Source: UBA2396 sp043788295 (GTDB lineage: Bacteria; Planctomycetota; Phycisphaerae; Phycisphaerales; UBA1924). From it: 64,000 nt of DNA. The position numbers were made by a program, and so were the translations under genes. Of this stretch, positions 61,632 through 64,000 are shown piece after piece. Every line of letters starts with the position of its first letter. Within the stretch, counting starts at the first letter, position 1. A model generated the notes under the pieces. The model saw only the letters and a program-made list of their open reading frames with translations, ran no database searches and was not told the DNA's origin. The stretch spans positions 1-64,000 of the forward strand of contig JAYVUC010000120.1 of NCBI GenBank assembly GCA_043788295.1, in the 5' to 3' direction.

Positions 61632-63392
61632 ATGAAATCCAACATTCAAGCCATCTTTGAGTCCGTCATTGCCCTGCCCCAAACCGAAAGACCCGCAGCG
61701 GTCAAGAGGCTGTGCGCGAACGACGCGGCGGCGCAGACCGAAGTGAACGCCCTGCTCAAATCACACGATGAAGCCGGCGCATTCCTGGGCAGCCCGACCG
61801 CCGACCTCGCCACCGCCGACCGCATCACCGAAACCCCAGGCCAGCGAATCGGCCCCTACAAGCTCCTCCAACTCATCGGCGAAGGCGGCTTCGGCTCAGT
61901 CTTCCTCGCTGAGCAGACCGAGCCCGTCCGCCGCCGCGTCGCTCTCAAGATCATCAAACTCGGCATGGACACGCGACAGGTCATCGCACGCTTCGAGGCC
62001 GAGCGTCAGGCCCTCGCCCTCATGGACCACCCGCACATCGCCAAAGTCCTCGACGCCGGCGCCACCGACAGCGGCCGTCCCTACTTCGTGATGGAGTACG
62101 TCGTCGGTGACTCCATCACGGCCTTCGCGGGCGCCCATGCCCTCACGATCCGCCAGCGCCTCGAACTCTTCGCCCAGGTCTGCTCGGCCGTCCAGCACGC
62201 CCACACCAAGGGCGTCATCCACCGCGACATCAAGCCCGCCAACGTGCTCGTCAGCATGACCGACGGCAAGCCTTTCGCCAAAGTCATCGACTTCGGCATC
62301 GCCAAGGCAACCGCCCAGCCTCTCACCGAGAAAACCCTCTTCACCGAACACCGCCAGCTCATCGGCACGCCCGAGTACATGAGCCCCGAGCAGGCCCAGG
62401 GCTCCGCCGACATCGACACGCGAACAGACGTCTACGCCCTGGGCGTCCTGCTCTACGAACTGCTGACCGGCGCGACGCCCTTCGACGCAAAACGCCTGCG
62501 ATCGGCTGCATGGGGCGAAATGCAGCGCATCATCCGCGAAGAAGAGCCCCCCACGCCAAGCATGCGCGTCACTGCCTTTTCAGAGCCCGTAGCGCAAGCA
62601 CGGGTCCGCCTCGGACAACCCGACGCGTCGAACGACCCGCAGGCCCCACGCAACGAAAGCCAGACCTCACTCCCGCAGGTCGCGCCAGCGACGAACACAA
62701 CCGGACACCCCGCGCCCACCCTCGCTCGCGCGTCGGGCTCTGACCGAGCCGCCCTCAGCCGTCAGATCAAGGGCGAGCTCGACTGGATCGTGATGAAAGC
62801 CCTCGACAAAGACCGCTCGCGCCGCTACGAAAGCCCCAGCCAACTCGCCGCCGACGTCACTCGCCACCTCGCCGGCGAACCCGTCGTGGCGGCCCCGCCA
62901 AGCCGTGCGTATCGCGTGCGGAAGTTTGTGAGAAAGCACAAGGGACCGGTGGTGGCGACAACAGCCGTCGCGGCAGCACTGCTGATGGGGATCGCGGGCA
63001 TAGGTTTGGGCCTCTATCGCGCCAAGCAGGCCAACGCCATACTCCAACGACACCATGATCTTTCGGTCGCCTCGGCCGAAGAGATTATGCTGACGTTCAG
63101 CACGTACCTCAAGCTCGATGACCATTTCTTCAGCGACGACAAGTCTTTCGATGTCAGGGAAGTGCGCAGCAGCGATGGGACGCTCCGAGGCCGTATCGAA
63201 GCAAAGGTGACCAAGGATGCGACGGGCAAGCTTCGTGTGATTGCGCATGAATACGACGCCCAGGGGCGCAGAGCTGACAACGGACTCCTCATCGAAGAAC
63301 TCGGCAAGATGACCATTGCATTCTTCAAAGCGTACGAACGTGACATCGACGAGCTCAAGGCCAAACTTCATGCGGCAGAGTTGCCCAGGTGA
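61632..63392 (+). CDS. PknB-type serine/threonine kinase with one membrane helix
   Basis: A 586-residue kinase. The Gly loop GEGGFGSV is at 83-90, the ATP Lys106 in ALKIIKL, the catalytic Asp199 in HRDIKPANV, and the DFG Asp220. A linker of about 60 residues (312-370) follows, and a second conserved stretch (GELDWIVMKALDKDRSRRYE) ends the catalytic region. One membrane helix spans about 439-461. Only about 125 residues lie beyond it, with no TPR repeats, whereas many family members carry long TPR tails. Residues 317-326 (SEPVAQARVR) come from a dispersed hairpin repeat. Pairing with the sigma factor upstream suggests that it phosphorylates or senses for that factor. Confidence 0.85.
   Translation: MKSNIQAIFESVIALPQTERPAAVKRLCANDAAAQTEVNALLKSHDEAGAFLGSPTADLATADRITETPGQRIGPYKLLQLIGEGGFGSVFLAEQTEPVRRRVALKIIKLGMDTRQVIARFEAERQALALMDHPHIAKVLDAGATDSGRPYFVMEYVVGDSITAFAGAHALTIRQRLELFAQVCSAVQHAHTKGVIHRDIKPANVLVSMTDGKPFAKVIDFGIAKATAQPLTEKTLFTEHRQLIGTPEYMSPEQAQGSADIDTRTDVYALGVLLYELLTGATPFDAKRLRSAAWGEMQRIIREEEPPTPSMRVTAFSEPVAQARVRLGQPDASNDPQAPRNESQTSLPQVAPATNTTGHPAPTLARASGSDRAALSRQIKGELDWIVMKALDKDRSRRYESPSQLAADVTRHLAGEPVVAAPPSRAYRVRKFVRKHKGPVVATTAVAAALLMGIAGIGLGLYRAKQANAILQRHHDLSVASAEEIMLTFSTYLKLDDHFFSDDKSFDVREVRSSDGTLRGRIEAKVTKDATGKLRVIAHEYDAQGRRADNGLLIEELGKMTIAFFKAYERDIDELKAKLHAAELPR
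62581..62606. repeat. Variant dispersed repeat inside the kinase gene
   Basis: CAGAGCCCGTAGCGCAAGCA followed by CGGGTC is a variant of the CCCCCGGCGCAAGCC repeat. Its arms CCCGT and ACGGG pair, with one extra C in the loop side. It is read in the same frame as the copy that ends the sigma factor gene. Confidence 0.6.
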
Positions 63393-63474
63393 TGTGGGCG
63401 GAGTACAAACCTTGTTGAAGGCAGAAGAGCCACTCGGAGCGTGGCGGTACCCCGACAGTCTCTCAACTCACGAT

Positions 63475-63833
63475 TCAGGGCCGATCGAGTTCGGCCTTGA
63501 GTGCTTGGAACAGTAGCGTGAGGGCGAGCTCGATCGTGTCCCAGAGGATGTTGAAGTTGACGGTGTCGTAGCCATGGATGAGCCGGTTCCCCATGGTGCG
63601 GCTCCCTCGCCATTCGATGGACGCAAGGCGAGCCTGGGTGTGGTCGCTGACCTTGGTGGAAGCTTCCCCAATGATTTCGATCGACTTGATGATCGCGAAG
63701 AGCCGAAGCTCGTGTGCGAGATGGCTTCTCGTGACGTGCCTTGGGCAAAGCGAATCGCACGCTGGGCGGCTTCGAGCATGTGTCCAAGCCGCACGCGATC
63801 GGTGGCGGAAGGTTGGCGGTGGTCAGGCGGCAT
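63475..63833 (-). pseudogene. HepT-like (DUF86) protein, frameshifted
   Basis: Frame from the ATG at 63831-63833 reads LGHMLEAAQRAIRFAQGTSR, typical of HepT N-termini. It loses register between about 63718 and 63731. The rest continues in another frame: AHELRLFAIIKSIEIIGEA, then LIHGYDTVNFNILWDTIE, ending in TGA at 63475. A one-base loss joins the two parts; a sequencing error cannot be excluded. The HepT RX4HXY motif reads GNRLIHGY, with Gly where the first Arg is expected, so the ribonuclease/toxin function is probably lost. Its start overlaps the end of the MNT gene by 11 bases. Confidence 0.7.
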
Positions 63834-63999
63834 GGAGTGTTCGTGAGCCCGCCAGAACTTTGTCGCGAAATCGCTCAGAGAGGTCCAAAGGCGTGCGGAG
63901 ATCGACTTGCCTGCCGAGAATGTCGGTGAGGTCAGCCTGAAGCCCCGCGAGGGTGAAGAGGGTTGGCCGAACGCCTGGAAGGAACTCGACGAGCACATC
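63823..63999 (-). CDS. MNT-domain nucleotidyltransferase, C-terminal part
   Basis: Only the last 58 residues lie in the window; the gene begins beyond its right end. The sequence DVLVEFLPGVRP, then LFTLAGLQADLTDILGRQ and VDLRTPLDLSERFRDKVL, matches MntA/MNT minimal nucleotidyltransferases. DVLVEF holds a catalytic-type Asp. Known role: MntA antitoxins AMPylate HepT. It overlaps the HepT start by 11 bases, the usual MntA-HepT order. It ends with TGA at 63823. Confidence 0.75.
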   Translation of the reverse strand, partial: DVLVEFLPGVRPTLFTLAGLQADLTDILGRQVDLRTPLDLSERFRDKVLAGSRTLHAA

Positions 64000-64000
64000 G

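Noticed and set aside
63468..63998. 176-codon Ser- and Arg-rich minus-strand frame over the HepT locus
   Set aside because: Only its segment near 63730-63833 reads as HepT. The rest is out of frame and of low complexity; true HepT and MNT sequence is found in the other frames.

Overview
The window is a stretch of high-GC bacterial chromosome, most likely from a planctomycete of the class Phycisphaerae (inference). Three secreted proteins end in the same short acidic C-terminus with two 'ADFNxDxAVDFFDYDxF' calcium-loop motifs, the GC-type dockerin-like anchor typical of Phycisphaerales. Two beta-helix proteins carry the lineage-typical 'TYKTLAEVEPR' N-terminus. A PknB-type kinase sits directly behind an ECF sigma factor of the planctomycete-expanded type. 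No tRNA, rRNA, CRISPR array, integrase or insertion-sequence transposase was seen.

Layout. 1-3.4 kb: the end of a HepT-like protein, a P-loop ATPase with an inserted membrane hairpin, and a phosphohexomutase. 3.5-9.3 kb: a dockerin-type secreted protein, the dinG-rsmG pair, and a compact three-gene operon that looks like a toxin-antitoxin-chaperone (HigB-HigA-SecB-like) module behind an 18-bp near-palindrome. 9.3-14.2 kb: rodA-mrdA for cell elongation, then xylose isomerase. 14.3-20.7 kb: a secreted dockerin protein, a PilZ-like protein, a POT peptide transporter, a BtpA-family protein and an Fn3-like protein. 21.2-25.7 kb: a lower-GC NERD-like nuclease-helicase (a likely acquired defence gene), a truncated pseudouridine-synthase fragment, an ABC-F ATPase and a small basic protein. 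25.9-28.9 kb: a class V PLP enzyme, cdsA and plsC. 28.9-34.8 kb: an exopolysaccharide set (flippase, GDP-fucose-synthase-like epimerase, GT4 glycosyltransferase, AlgD-like GDP-mannose dehydrogenase). 34.8-47.2 kb: mostly housekeeping (nuoB, mnmE, yidC, a tandem PTPS protein, apt, groES-like, aroA, truncated globin) plus a large secreted protease. 47.4-50.6 kb: two paralogous secreted beta-helix proteins separated by a 21-bp-period palindromic repeat array, then a hairpin-rich junction. 50.7-60.99 kb: deoC-aldehyde dehydrogenase, hydrolase-rseP, two secreted redox-type proteins, an inactive rhodanese, HIT and miaB. 61.0-64.0 kb: the sigma factor-kinase pair and a HepT/MntA toxin-antitoxin locus whose HepT gene is frameshifted.

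How parts work together. rodA-mrdA, yidC, cdsA-plsC and rseP serve the envelope. The 28.9-34.8 kb genes probably supply nucleotide sugars, transfer and export for a surface polysaccharide. deoC and the aldehyde dehydrogenase form a plausible deoxyribose-5-phosphate to acetaldehyde to acetate route. The window is also rich in several families of small dispersed hairpin repeats. One family reaches into reading frames and writes the C-termini of a sigma factor and a globin, and part of a kinase linker.
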